DNA of 64,000 nucleotides from an uncultured Candidatus Melainabacteria bacterium (GTDB lineage: Bacteria; Cyanobacteriota; Vampirovibrionia; Gastranaerophilales; Gastranaerophilaceae), in NCBI GenBank assembly GCA_934691935.1, contig CAKUTH010000007.1, forward strand, positions 186,001 through 250,000, written 5' to 3'. A program made the position numbers and the translations under genes. The stretch's first letter is position 1, and the number at the start of each line of letters is the position of its first letter. This document shows, piece after piece, positions 35,508 through 44,172 of this stretch. A model generated the notes under the pieces. That model saw nothing but the letters and a program-made list of their open reading frames with translations, was not told the DNA's origin and did no database searches.

Positions 35508-36089
35508 ATGAGCAGTTACGATGAAAATTATTTGGCAAAGCGTCCTCAATCTCTTTGTAAAATGTGTGGAAAATGTTGCAGAGTGGTGACAACATCAACA
35601 CCATACGACGAATTAAAGCGCAACGCAAAAAATGGAGATGAGGGTGCTATTGATTTTCTTTCGCTATTTGTACCTTACAAATCTATTGATGAGGCAAAAA
35701 GTGTCGACGCTGAAATTGTAGAAAATATTATTGAAAAACTTAGTCTTGACAACAATTTTGATGAAAAGAACACAACTTTTTACTACTGCAAATATTTGCA
35801 AGACGATAATTTATGTTCAAACTACGAAAATCGTCCAAAACTTTGCCGTCATTGCCCATCAACCCCTTGGGCTATAGTTCCGCCAGAATGCGGATTTGAA
35901 GGATGGTTATTTTGGAAACGCGAAGAAGATAAACAAAAAGTCAGACGATTAAAGGAAGAATTGCTTGAACTCCAGTTGCTACGCAATCGCACAAATGACG
36001 AAGAAACCCTAAATAAGATTTCTGCAGTTGAGCAAAAAATTCATAGAAATATTGACCTATACAAAAAATACGGTTCTGAAAATTGGTAA
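35508..36089 (+). CDS. YkgJ-family cysteine-cluster protein (third paralog)
   Basis: This 193-residue family member starts at ATG 35508; a TTG 24 bases earlier would add eight residues but lies before the -10 box. Motifs: CKMCGKCC (about residues 17-24), then a DELKRNAKNGDEGAIDFLSLFVPY stretch shared in pattern with the 28487 gene, FYYCKYLQDDNLCSNYENRPKLC with RHCP following, and a final PPECGFEGW. A long helical tail (residues 140-185) follows the metal-binding part. Metal chelation is inferred from the family. Confidence 0.88.
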   Translation: MSSYDENYLAKRPQSLCKMCGKCCRVVTTSTPYDELKRNAKNGDEGAIDFLSLFVPYKSIDEAKSVDAEIVENIIEKLSLDNNFDEKNTTFYYCKYLQDDNLCSNYENRPKLCRHCPSTPWAIVPPECGFEGWLFWKREEDKQKVRRLKEELLELQLLRNRTNDEETLNKISAVEQKIHRNIDLYKKYGSENW

Positions 36090-36095
36090 TCTGAA

Positions 36096-38582
36096 TTATT
36101 TTTGCAACAGAAGTTTATCAAGTTTTTTTCTATAAAACTCAGTATTGATATTGAGTTTTTCTCCAATATCAAGCAACATTTCAACAAATTTTCTATCAGA
36201 ACCTCGTTTCACACCAGTTTCGATAATATCGCCAACTTTATGATAAATCTTCATAAAATAAATATTTTGGGCTTCCGAAATATCAATTTGTAACTCTAAT
36301 TTTTCAACAATATCAAAAATTTCCAAAATTGCATCGGCTTGTTGAATTTCAAAACTGTGTACCAGCCTGCTGATATTTTGTAAAATTTTTCTGCCAAATA
36401 TTGCATTTGACGGAGTTTTATCTAGCTGAATATCTATTTTTTTAGCTTCGTAATTCACATCAATCGCTTGTTGAATTAATTCATCATCAATAAAACCGTT
36501 TGCATGAACAACGATATCGTTAAATTTCTTATTCAAAGCGTATCCAGCCGCGATTTTAAATTCATCAGGAATTTTTAATCCCAAACCTTGCAAATGATAA
36601 ATTGAGCCTTTACCCTCATCATACATATTTTGATAAATTTGCGAGAATTTTTCTAACTTACTTTTCAAAAGAATTTGAAGAATTTTTCTTCTTTCCTCTA
36701 TAAAAATATCTTTCAATGTATAATAATCTTTTCCAAAAGATTCGTCCATTGATCTAATAATTTCAGTCAACGGATTAAGCAAGAATGTTCTAATTAGATT
36801 AGCTTTCAATTTGCTATATTCATCAGAATATTCCTTGATTGCACAGTGGAAATCTCCACCTGAGAATTGCATTAAAGCAAAAATTAAATTCGACTTTTGC
36901 AACGTTATTTTTGATTGAATTTCGATATTACCAACAATAAATGTTGATGTGCCTTTTTGAACTTTTTTGTAATCATGTTTTGTTATTGTATAACAATATA
37001 CACTTTCTTCATCTTCAAAATCTTGATAAAGTGAAGATAACGCCCAAAGGCTTGCAATCTGTTTTGGCGTAACAACCGAAGGGCTGACAAAACGCTCAAA
37101 AATATCTTTTCCAGTACCATACTCTGCAATATTACTTTTTGCTTCTGCTAAAATATTCAAGAAATTTTCTTCCAAATTTTTATCAGTAAATTTAACAGCC
37201 AATTGCATTGCACGCGCAGCATATTTCATTATCTGAACTGTTTCAATACCAGAAATTTCTGAGAAGAACCACCCGCAACTTGTATACATCAAAAGAGCTT
37301 GACGTTGAATTTCCAACAATTCCATCGCCCTAACCTTGTCATCATCAGACAATTCTGGTTTAAAATTCTCTTGTTGGAATTTTCTAACATTCATTTCATC
37401 ACGGTTTAAAATAACTTCTATGTAATTATTTCTAACATCCCAAATGTCTTTATTAAAATATTTAACACCTTCTGTTTCATAAACTTTAATCAGTTCATCT
37501 CTCAAGTAATCCAGAGCATTTCTTAACGGTTTTCTCCATTTTTGATTCCACCCTGGGTGTCCGCCAGTTGAACATCCGCAATCTTCTTTCCATCTGCCAA
37601 CGCCGTGGAAACAACTCCAACTTGATGCTTGTTTTATTTCAACTTCGCAATCACTTCTATATTTATCAAGAAATTCCGCGTAATTTGTTGTAGTAAAACC
37701 TTCATCTTTAGCTCTTATTTTGAGAACATAAGCCAAAGCCATATCACCAAATTTTGTATGGTGACCATAACTTTCACCATCTGTTGCGATATTTATCAAC
37801 TGTGGATAATCTCTACAATCAGAAACACCCTCTTTCAATCTGCGAATAAATTTATTGCCATCTTTTAATAACTCATCGAATGCAACAGAACGAGAAATAG
37901 CCCCATCGTAGAAAAACAAATCTATATATTTTTCTGGCTCTGATTTTATGTAATACCTGTAAGAACGAGCAGGGTCAATATTTCCCCAACTTACATCAGT
38001 CCATTCTTTGTCATTTTTTTGTCTAAATTTATCAGCCTGATACGGCGAAAGCACAGTAAATTTTATTCCGTTATCGACCAAAACCCTCAATGTTTCATCG
38101 TCAACAGCAGTTTCCGCAAGCCACATTCCCTCAGGTTTTCTACCAAAACGATATTCAAAATCTCTTATACCCCATTTTACTTGAGTAATTTTATCATTTT
38201 CATTCGCAAGTGGCATGATTATATGGTTGTATACCTGAGCCATTGCATTTCCATGCCCGCTATGCTCTGTTATACTTTCAATATCAGCTTTTATAATTCT
38301 TTCATAAGTCAATGGAGCAAAGTGTTCTAACCACGACAACAATGTCGGACCAAAGTTAAAACTCATATGGGCATAATTGTTGACAACATCCAAGATTCTA
38401 TTTCTGCTATCTACAATTTTGGATACTGAATTTGGATTATAGCATTCTTTTGTAATTCTTTCATTCCAATCGTGAAACGGCAACGCGCTGTCTTGCAACT
38501 CAATTGCTTCCAACCAAGGATTTTCGCGCGGTGGTTGGTAAAAGTGACCGTGAATTGTTAAAAATACTTCTTTATTGCCCAT
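36096..38582 (-). CDS. GH57 family glycoside hydrolase (with DUF3536)
   Basis: A cytoplasmic alpha-glucan-active enzyme is expected: GH57 includes amylases, branching enzymes and 4-alpha-glucanotransferases. I place the start at ATG 38582 (MGNKEVFLTIHGHFYQPP; GGAG just upstream), giving 828 residues; a TTG 12 bases earlier is possible. Motifs: GHFYQPP near residue 12 (family region 1), MWLAETAVD with the putative nucleophile E157, and TDGESYGHH with the putative acid/base D268. The large C-terminal half (about 380-828) corresponds to DUF3536. No signal peptide is present. Length fits DUF3536-containing GH57 proteins. Exact substrate specificity is unknown. It precedes no other carbohydrate gene here. 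Confidence 0.9.
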   Translation of the reverse strand: MGNKEVFLTIHGHFYQPPRENPWLEAIELQDSALPFHDWNERITKECYNPNSVSKIVDSRNRILDVVNNYAHMSFNFGPTLLSWLEHFAPLTYERIIKADIESITEHSGHGNAMAQVYNHIIMPLANENDKITQVKWGIRDFEYRFGRKPEGMWLAETAVDDETLRVLVDNGIKFTVLSPYQADKFRQKNDKEWTDVSWGNIDPARSYRYYIKSEPEKYIDLFFYDGAISRSVAFDELLKDGNKFIRRLKEGVSDCRDYPQLINIATDGESYGHHTKFGDMALAYVLKIRAKDEGFTTTNYAEFLDKYRSDCEVEIKQASSWSCFHGVGRWKEDCGCSTGGHPGWNQKWRKPLRNALDYLRDELIKVYETEGVKYFNKDIWDVRNNYIEVILNRDEMNVRKFQQENFKPELSDDDKVRAMELLEIQRQALLMYTSCGWFFSEISGIETVQIMKYAARAMQLAVKFTDKNLEENFLNILAEAKSNIAEYGTGKDIFERFVSPSVVTPKQIASLWALSSLYQDFEDEESVYCYTITKHDYKKVQKGTSTFIVGNIEIQSKITLQKSNLIFALMQFSGGDFHCAIKEYSDEYSKLKANLIRTFLLNPLTEIIRSMDESFGKDYYTLKDIFIEERRKILQILLKSKLEKFSQIYQNMYDEGKGSIYHLQGLGLKIPDEFKIAAGYALNKKFNDIVVHANGFIDDELIQQAIDVNYEAKKIDIQLDKTPSNAIFGRKILQNISRLVHSFEIQQADAILEIFDIVEKLELQIDISEAQNIYFMKIYHKVGDIIETGVKRGSDRKFVEMLLDIGEKLNINTEFYRKKLDKLLLQK

Positions 38583-38606
38583 TATTAACTCCAAAATTAA
38601 TTATCA

Positions 38607-39119
38607 CTATTTTGTTTCAGCTTTAGCTTTTGTACTTACTACTTTGAAATTTGTTACATCCATCCAAGGATCACCAAGTGCTGTTGAGAATATTCTACCA
38701 GAAAACTCAACAATATCACCTGAATTCAAATCTATATGCTTTTCAGCTTCTGTTCTGTTTAAAAACAATTTCAATTCCGAAAGCGGAATGTTATGATTTG
38801 TTATATCTGGTCTTTGGATTAAGAATGAAATGTATGTTTCAGAACTTTTCATTGCTGGCTTGTAATCAAGTCCCAGTGTAGAAAATTTATCAAATTTAGC
38901 TTTTATTCTTACATTTTTATTGTAATAAAAATCTGGTCTTGCGACTAAATCCAAAGGATTTACAAGGTTGTAGGCAGTATTATTTGATTGCACCAGTTGT
39001 TGCTGGTGTGTAATAGTTGAGCCTGTTGCAGATATTGCACGTATTGGGAATTGTTCGGCACATACGCCCAAACCTACAGCAACCATCAATATTAATACTA
39101 TATTTTTTATTTTATTCAT
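38607..39119 (-). CDS. Exported protein with OB-like C-terminal domain
   Basis: This 170-residue protein has a signal peptide (MNKIKNIVLILMVAVGLGVCA; cleavage near residue 21). The mature part has a linker followed by a beta-rich region: NVRIKAKFDKFSTLGLDY, then ETYISFLIQRPDI, GDIVEFSGRIFSTALGDPWMDVTNFKVV. The order of strands and the GDIVEFSGRI pattern resemble OB-fold or nucleic-acid-binding modules. I cannot assign a function. GAGGGGAC precedes the ATG. It ends 24 bases upstream of the GH57 gene on the same strand, so the two may be co-transcribed. Confidence 0.7.
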   Translation of the reverse strand: MNKIKNIVLILMVAVGLGVCAEQFPIRAISATGSTITHQQQLVQSNNTAYNLVNPLDLVARPDFYYNKNVRIKAKFDKFSTLGLDYKPAMKSSETYISFLIQRPDITNHNIPLSELKLFLNRTEAEKHIDLNSGDIVEFSGRIFSTALGDPWMDVTNFKVVSTKAKAETK

Positions 39120-39346
39120 TTTTAAGTCCCCTCTTTTAACAGTATTCTATCACAATTTTTGTAATTTGTAACTACCCAAACAATTAAATATTAATGAGAT
39201 TTGTATAAATTCAAATATAATATGCAAAAACCACTATGCAAAGTTTGTTTCAGCAACTCTTGCCAGTACCTTAAACAATTTCTGGATAACAGATTTGAGT
39301 AATTTGACATTTTATGATATAATTTTTTCAAAAAAAAGAGGTTTAT

Positions 39347-39742
39347 ATGAGAAAAAAATTCGCGATGTCTGCAATGGGTTACGGTATAGTATCAGTCATT
39401 GTTCTTGGCATAATAATGATTATTAGCGCCCCAATGATTGTTAACAATTCAAAAAGAGAAAAAACCCAAACTCCTAATGAAAATATAGAAAACATAGACC
39501 CTCAACCGCCTGCAAACACAAGCAACAACTTCGATTACTCAGAATTGCAAAGCCTTGAGGAAAGATTAAACGCCCGTATTGACAGTCTTGAAACTCGTCA
39601 GAATTCGCAACCTGCACCTTCATCAAGTAATAACTATTTATGCACGATGGAAGGAGCTTTAGATGCAAGCGGAGAGGTTATCCCGCTGGAATCACCTAAC
39701 CGCACTGACAAAATCGTTTTCGTTTGCCAATACAATCAATAA
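39347..39742 (+). CDS. Small membrane-anchored protein with coiled coil
   Basis: A 131-residue protein with one N-terminal membrane helix (MGYGIVSVIVLGIIMIISAPMIV, about residues 10-32). A short Asn/Pro-rich linker and a heptad-patterned coiled coil follow (YSELQSLEERLNARIDSLETRQ, about 65-86). A C-terminal segment has two cysteines (YLCTMEGALD and FVCQYNQ at the very end). The Cys pair likely forms a disulfide outside the membrane. An AAGAGG ribosome-binding site precedes ATG 39347. No family is recognised. A strong hairpin terminator follows. Confidence 0.65.
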   Translation: MRKKFAMSAMGYGIVSVIVLGIIMIISAPMIVNNSKREKTQTPNENIENIDPQPPANTSNNFDYSELQSLEERLNARIDSLETRQNSQPAPSSSNNYLCTMEGALDASGEVIPLESPNRTDKIVFVCQYNQ

Positions 39743-39784
39743 CAAACAAAAAGGCTCTTTTTAAAAAAAGAGCCTTTTGTTTGT
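39741..39784. terminator. Bidirectional terminator
   Basis: The left arm CAAACAAAAAGGCTCTTTTT (39743-39762) pairs with the right arm AAAAAGAGCCTTTTGTTTG (about 39764-39782) with one bulged base. The stem is over 15 bp with T-rich flanks. It lies between convergent genes: the 131-residue membrane protein and ferredoxin. Confidence 0.9.
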
Positions 39785-39803
39785 TGGTATAAGTTTTTAA
39801 AAA

Positions 39804-39980
39804 CTATTCAACTTCGATTGCTGATACTGGGCAAGCATCTGCTGCTTCTTTAACGCAATCCATATTATCTGCAACTGCAGATTCATCAACTTGTGCAACG
39901 CCATCTACTGAAAATACTGCATCACAGATAGATTCGCAAGCGCCACAACCGATACAAGAATCATTTACTTTTACTGTCAT
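39804..39980 (-). CDS. Small 4Fe-4S ferredoxin (58 aa)
   Basis: The ORF at 39804-39980 encodes a single-cluster bacterial ferredoxin of 58 residues: MTVKVNDSCIGCGACESIC...CVKEAADACPVSAIEVE. Ligands are the pattern CxxCxxxxC at C9, C12 and C16 with the fourth Cys in ACPVSAI; an additional Cys (NMDCVKEA) suggests the short, single-cluster type rather than 2x[4Fe-4S]. An AAGGAG ribosome-binding site precedes ATG 39980. Ferredoxin supplies low-potential electrons, plausibly to partners such as the HgdC-like activator or the GltA/NfnB-type enzyme; that link is inference. It uses the bidirectional terminator at 39741-39784. Confidence 0.93.
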   Translation of the reverse strand: MTVKVNDSCIGCGACESICDAVFSVDGVAQVDESAVADNMDCVKEAADACPVSAIEVE

Positions 39981-40088
39981 TTCTACATTCTCCTTATATT
40001 TATATACGTTGTGAAAAAATTTTTCACAACGATATTCTACAACAAAAATTTAAAAATTTCAATAAATATTAATAAACTTTTTAATCTA

Positions 40089-40116
40089 TTGCAAAACTGT
40101 AAAAAAGTGCTAAAAT
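40089..40116 (+). promoter_or_regulatory. Promoter of the M20 peptidase gene
   Basis: TTGCAA (40089-40094), 16-base spacer, extended -10 TGC-TAAAAT (40111-40116); GAGAGG ribosome-binding site follows before ATG 40148. Confidence 0.6.
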
Positions 40117-40147
40117 AGTCTTAAAAATAAGAAATGAGAGGCTATAT

Positions 40148-41311
40148 ATGACACTTGAACAACTAAGAAAAGAACAAGAATTAATTGATTTATTTTGCAA
40201 TTTGGCAGAAATCCCATCACCATCGTTGCACGAAGAAAACGTTGCAAATTGGATAAAAAATTATTGCGATAAAAATAATATAAAATGCAGACTTGATGAC
40301 TACGGAAATGTTCGTATTGAAATACCTGCGACCGATTCAAACAAAGAACCATTACTTTTGTCCTCTCACATGGACGTTATTGGTGACGACAGTCCTGTAA
40401 AAACATACCTTGATGACAATGGGAACATTCACGCTGAAGGCAGAACTCTAGGCGCTGACGACAAAGCTGGAGTTGCAAACGCTCTTTTATTTGCTAAAGA
40501 AATTGCAAATTCCGACATGAAACACGGTGGGCTGGAATGCAATTTTACACGCGATGAAGAATCTGGCATGTCAGGAATTCGACACACAAACTTTAAAGAT
40601 ATAAAATCAAAATATATTTTGGTTTGCGACAGTGATACACTTGGACAACTGGAAATTGCAGGCGCAAGCTATACTCTTGTAAAAATTGGCGTAAAAAGCC
40701 ATAAAGGCGGACACTCAGGTATTGATATTGGTGACAAAACAAGAGCCAATGCGGGAAAACTTGTAGCAGATTTAATTTCCAGACTGCCTCAAGGTGTTTA
40801 TTATGAAGAAGATGGGAAAGTTGTAACATCATGCAACTTAGGTGGAATTAAAGCTGGGGATATTAATGTCACAAACATCATAAACCCGCAAGCTGGCGTA
40901 AGTTACTCAATCAGAAGTGCAAGTCGCCAAAAAGAAGATGAATTAAAGGAAATTATGACATCTACTGTTAAAGAGTTTGCGAAAGAGCATGCGAACCTTG
41001 CAGATGTAACGATTGAATTTGAGGAACATTTACCACCGTTTGAAAAAGTAAACGACGAATATATTCCTTTGTTATTTGAAACATCTGCACGCAAAGTCGG
41101 AGTTGAACCTGATATAACAACATTCCATGCGGGTGCCGAAACTCATATCTATGCAAACGAAACAAACGCTTCAGGTGAAAAATTCATTCCTTATTTAGTA
41201 GGTTTGGCAACCGTTTGTAATATGCATACAGCAGATGAATATTTGGATTACAAATCTATCCTAAAAGGACACGAGGTTTTGAAAGAATTTTTTAAAGCAT
41301 ATAATGCGTAA
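40148..41311 (+). CDS. M20 family peptidase (PepT-like)
   Basis: This 387-residue cytoplasmic metallopeptidase of the M20 family probably cleaves di- or tripeptides. The metal-site motifs are LLLSSHMDVIGDD (the first His-x-Asp, about residues 73-85), GRTLGADDKAGVA (bridging Asp), FTRDEESGMSG (catalytic Glu pair), a third ligand in VCDSDT, and HAGAETHIYAN with NMHTADEY toward the C-terminus. This arrangement matches tripeptide aminopeptidase PepT. The dimerisation lid domain lies at about residues 190-300. No signal peptide. It sits alone between the ferredoxin and the 582-residue unknown. Confidence 0.92.
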   Translation: MTLEQLRKEQELIDLFCNLAEIPSPSLHEENVANWIKNYCDKNNIKCRLDDYGNVRIEIPATDSNKEPLLLSSHMDVIGDDSPVKTYLDDNGNIHAEGRTLGADDKAGVANALLFAKEIANSDMKHGGLECNFTRDEESGMSGIRHTNFKDIKSKYILVCDSDTLGQLEIAGASYTLVKIGVKSHKGGHSGIDIGDKTRANAGKLVADLISRLPQGVYYEEDGKVVTSCNLGGIKAGDINVTNIINPQAGVSYSIRSASRQKEDELKEIMTSTVKEFAKEHANLADVTIEFEEHLPPFEKVNDEYIPLLFETSARKVGVEPDITTFHAGAETHIYANETNASGEKFIPYLVGLATVCNMHTADEYLDYKSILKGHEVLKEFFKAYNA

Positions 41312-41378
41312 TCAAGCAAAAGAATAAGTCCATAAAACTTAATACGACTTTACCTTAAACACCTGTTTGATAACCTAA

Positions 41379-43127
41379 TTATGAAAACGCTTTGAATGAA
41401 CGTTCTGTATTTTTACTGATTACTTCTTTTATTGAATCGTATTCAGTTTGAAGCGCAGAATGTTCTGTATCAAGTTTTTTCAAATCTTGATCGTATTTTT
41501 TGTCTTTATTCTCAATTTCCGTAATTGCATTTTTGTATTTAACTTCAGCAATAGCAATTGCAGTTTCATTATCTTGAGAAATTATATCTGATGCATTAGT
41601 GTAAATTATTGATTTCCAAGTAATACCTTCAGATGTAATTTCTGCGGTTTTTCCACTGTCTGCAGAAGGATTTGAATATTGAGCTTGGTACATAGTAACC
41701 ATACCGTGTTCAAGAGCAAACTGTAGCCATTCTGAACTTTTGTATAAATTCATGTCTTCAAAGACTTGGTAATTCGATTTTGCTGAGTCTTTGTTTGAAT
41801 TTTCTACGCTGTGCACTGTTTCTTCAAGTGTACCGTATGATACTTTGTTAGTTTTAACTTTGTTTGAAGAATCTGACCCATTCATCATATGCCACAAGTT
41901 TACATACCATTGAGCTTGATCATTATCAGTTAAGACTATTTCAATATTTGGTTTTGTAGGCTTAGTCGGCTCATTAGGTTTTGGAGGAACTTTACCTGGG
42001 TCTTCAGCTGACAACTTTTGCATATCACCATCGGTAAAGTTATTAAGCATTTCATTCATCACACTTTTTGTGATTAATGTATTACCGTCATCATCTTTGA
42101 AAGAATGGCTATTTTGAATGATGTAATACATATCAATTGCTTTTTGCTTTAATGTTTTCAAAGAATATGTTCCATCATCATTTTCAATATAATCACTTCT
42201 TAATCTATCCAAATCGGTAATTGTTTCACCGTTTAATTTTTTAGTTTCAAGTAAATTATATTTTTCTTCTGTTTTAGTTTTATCTTTATTTTTATAATCG
42301 CTATTATCATAACCGTCACAGTCTACTGAATTTAATGTATCAGAGATTTCCTTGAAGGTTTTGTGGTTTTCTGCAGTTAAAGCATCTGTCATACCACCAG
42401 TTTGACCATTTGTTTTTACTGGTGTACCAATAGTTGTTGTATAATCGTTTTGAGTTGGGTTGCTTCCATTGTAATCAAGAATGTAATTTAATAAGTGTAA
42501 ATAGCAACCAGCACTACCGTTTAGAGCTTGTGAATAACAGAATTTTGCACCGCTTGAATCGTTTAATGCAGTGTCACTTGTGCCAACAATTTCACTAAAC
42601 GGTGTATACAAATCAGGTCGATTTTGATCTTCTATATATTTGTTGTATTTTTCTAACCATTCAGGATATTTTTTGTCATAATCAGCTTTTAACTCATTAT
42701 ATGTATCCAATTCACTATTATATGTTTTCATATCTTCATTATATTGCTCAAGAATTGTACTATTTCCAATCAAACCGTACTTATCCAAAAAGTCGTATAA
42801 GGTATTTGAATCTTCATAATTTTTTGCATCAACATTTGATACAAGAACTTTGCCAGAAGGATTTACTAATGCATATTGATTTTTCAACGGTGCATAATCG
42901 TAAATCAGCGCAGGTGTCAATGCAACTGTTGTATATTTACCATCACTGCTGTATGAGCCAAACATCAACTGTTGAGTATTCAAAGCATCCATGTATTCAG
43001 CACTTGCACTTTCAGATTCTTGCGCAAGACGTAATTTAGAGTTTGTAATTGTCTGAGAACGAAATTCATTATTAGTCAAACGACTTGTAATGCTTAATAA
43101 TCTCGCTTGTGATGCTGACATTCCCAT
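41379..43127 (-). CDS. Large unknown protein with filament-like terminal helices
   Basis: A 582-residue protein beginning MGMSASQARLLSITSRL and continuing as an amphipathic helix rich in Asn, Ser and Gln to about residue 48. It ends in a long coiled coil (about residues 515-582; KYKNAITEIENKDKKYDQDLKKL then NTERSFKAFS). In between lies a polar, beta-leaning, Asp/Asn/Tyr-rich region with a Pro-rich linker (DPGKVPPKPNEPTKPTKPN, about residue 375). There is no signal peptide. Paired terminal helices framing a variable middle resemble flagellin/hook-family proteins, but no conserved motif confirms this. ATG 43127 has AAAGGA about 12 nt upstream. Confidence 0.6.
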   Translation of the reverse strand: MGMSASQARLLSITSRLTNNEFRSQTITNSKLRLAQESESASAEYMDALNTQQLMFGSYSSDGKYTTVALTPALIYDYAPLKNQYALVNPSGKVLVSNVDAKNYEDSNTLYDFLDKYGLIGNSTILEQYNEDMKTYNSELDTYNELKADYDKKYPEWLEKYNKYIEDQNRPDLYTPFSEIVGTSDTALNDSSGAKFCYSQALNGSAGCYLHLLNYILDYNGSNPTQNDYTTTIGTPVKTNGQTGGMTDALTAENHKTFKEISDTLNSVDCDGYDNSDYKNKDKTKTEEKYNLLETKKLNGETITDLDRLRSDYIENDDGTYSLKTLKQKAIDMYYIIQNSHSFKDDDGNTLITKSVMNEMLNNFTDGDMQKLSAEDPGKVPPKPNEPTKPTKPNIEIVLTDNDQAQWYVNLWHMMNGSDSSNKVKTNKVSYGTLEETVHSVENSNKDSAKSNYQVFEDMNLYKSSEWLQFALEHGMVTMYQAQYSNPSADSGKTAEITSEGITWKSIIYTNASDIISQDNETAIAIAEVKYKNAITEIENKDKKYDQDLKKLDTEHSALQTEYDSIKEVISKNTERSFKAFS

Positions 43128-43233
43128 AAGTACATGAATCCTTTCTACGTAGTAATACGGAAGAATTGATGTATATCTTTAATAAAATATAAGATTTTAT
43201 TAAGGAAATGTAACAATATATTTTACCCAACAA

Positions 43234-43269
43234 CCCCTCTCTAAAATTTGTAAGCTCAGAGGGGGGGGG
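43234..43269. repeat. Dispersed palindromic repeat, copy C
   Basis: CCCCTCTCT (43234-43242), AAAATTTGTAAGCTC, then AGAGG running into nine G (to 43269). The stem CCCCTCT/AGAGGGG and the AAGCTCA core match, in reverse orientation, copy A at 29154-29222. It is in the gap between the two minus-strand genes. Confidence 0.6.
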
Positions 43270-43290
43270 TAAACAAAAAAAAAGAGCAAC

Positions 43291-43326
43291 AAAAAACTAA
43301 CCACCAGTTCTAGCGGTTAGTTTTTT
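43291..43326 (-). terminator. Terminator of the lytic transglycosylase gene
   Basis: AAAAAACTAACC (43291-43302) pairs with GGTTAGTTTTTT (43315-43326) over a 12-base loop, just beyond the stop at 43345 on the minus strand, with T-rich tails. Confidence 0.8.
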
Positions 43327-43344
43327 AACAAAAGATTAAATCCC

Positions 43345-43971
43345 TTATATTGCAACTGTTAAAGTTTCAAGTTTCAATTCGATTGGTTTTTCTTCTAAAA
43401 CTTCAACATGCAAATCCTTTGTGTCTACCAATTTTGGCGTTGATGGTTTGATTACAGAAGCTGGCTTTTTAGCAGTATAAGCTCCTTGTCTAACCTTTGC
43501 CACAATCGGATCAGGCGTAGTTCTTTGTCTGTTTACGTCAGACATAATTTTGCTAACGAAACGTCTTGTTTCACCATAAGGTGGAACTGCATTGTACTTT
43601 TTAACATTGCCAGGACCTGCATTATAAGCTGCAAGAGCCAATTCTACAGAACCGAACATATTGTACATTTTCTTGTAATACATAATTCCGCCCTTAATGT
43701 TGTCATTAAGTGAATATGGGTTCAAACCCATTCTTCTTGCTGTTGATGGCATCAATTGAAACACCCCTACAGCACCGTGAGAACTTCTTGCCTCGTGTCT
43801 AAATCCTGATTCTGTACGCGCGATACTAAGCGCAATTGCAGGATCTACACCCATTTCAATAGCGTGTTTTACTATTGTCGCTTTTACAGAATTAACGTCA
43901 GCTGATTGCGCAGGCGCATGTGTAAACAATATACACATAAGTGTAAAAGTTAACAGTAATAATTTTTTCAA
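43345..43971 (-). CDS. Lytic transglycosylase (SLT domain), exported
   Basis: A 208-residue murein-cleaving enzyme. It starts with a signal peptide (MKKLLLLTFTLMCILFTHAPA, cleavage about residue 24). The SLT domain follows directly: AIALSIARTESGFRHEARS with catalytic E54, GAVGVFQLMPSTARRMG, and the YNAGPGNVKKY and YGETRRFVSKI motifs. A Lys/Pro-rich C-terminal tail has no recognised domain. The start is TTG 43971 with GAGGA seven bases upstream. It is a single gene with its own terminator. It remodels peptidoglycan in the periplasm, possibly during envelope-complex insertion. Confidence 0.93.
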   Translation of the reverse strand: MKKLLLLTFTLMCILFTHAPAQSADVNSVKATIVKHAIEMGVDPAIALSIARTESGFRHEARSSHGAVGVFQLMPSTARRMGLNPYSLNDNIKGGIMYYKKMYNMFGSVELALAAYNAGPGNVKKYNAVPPYGETRRFVSKIMSDVNRQRTTPDPIVAKVRQGAYTAKKPASVIKPSTPKLVDTKDLHVEVLEEKPIELKLETLTVAI

Positions 43972-44172
43972 AATGTAATCCTCTATGTTGTAAATTGAAA
44001 TCCCTAAAAATTCCCTAACGACCGATTTCTACAACCAAGTCAAAAACTTTTAAAGATGTTTTTATACTTACATATTATTACAAAAAAAATAAATTTCAAC
44101 CCCCGATGCTTTTTTGTTGTTTTTATGTTAAGATTGTGACAGTTAGTATTAGCAAAAACGAGAGGAAAACTT

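Noticed and set aside
43261..43269. Run of nine G as a functional element
   Set aside because: It is part of the repeat copy C and homopolymer length can be a sequencing artefact; nothing else supports a function.
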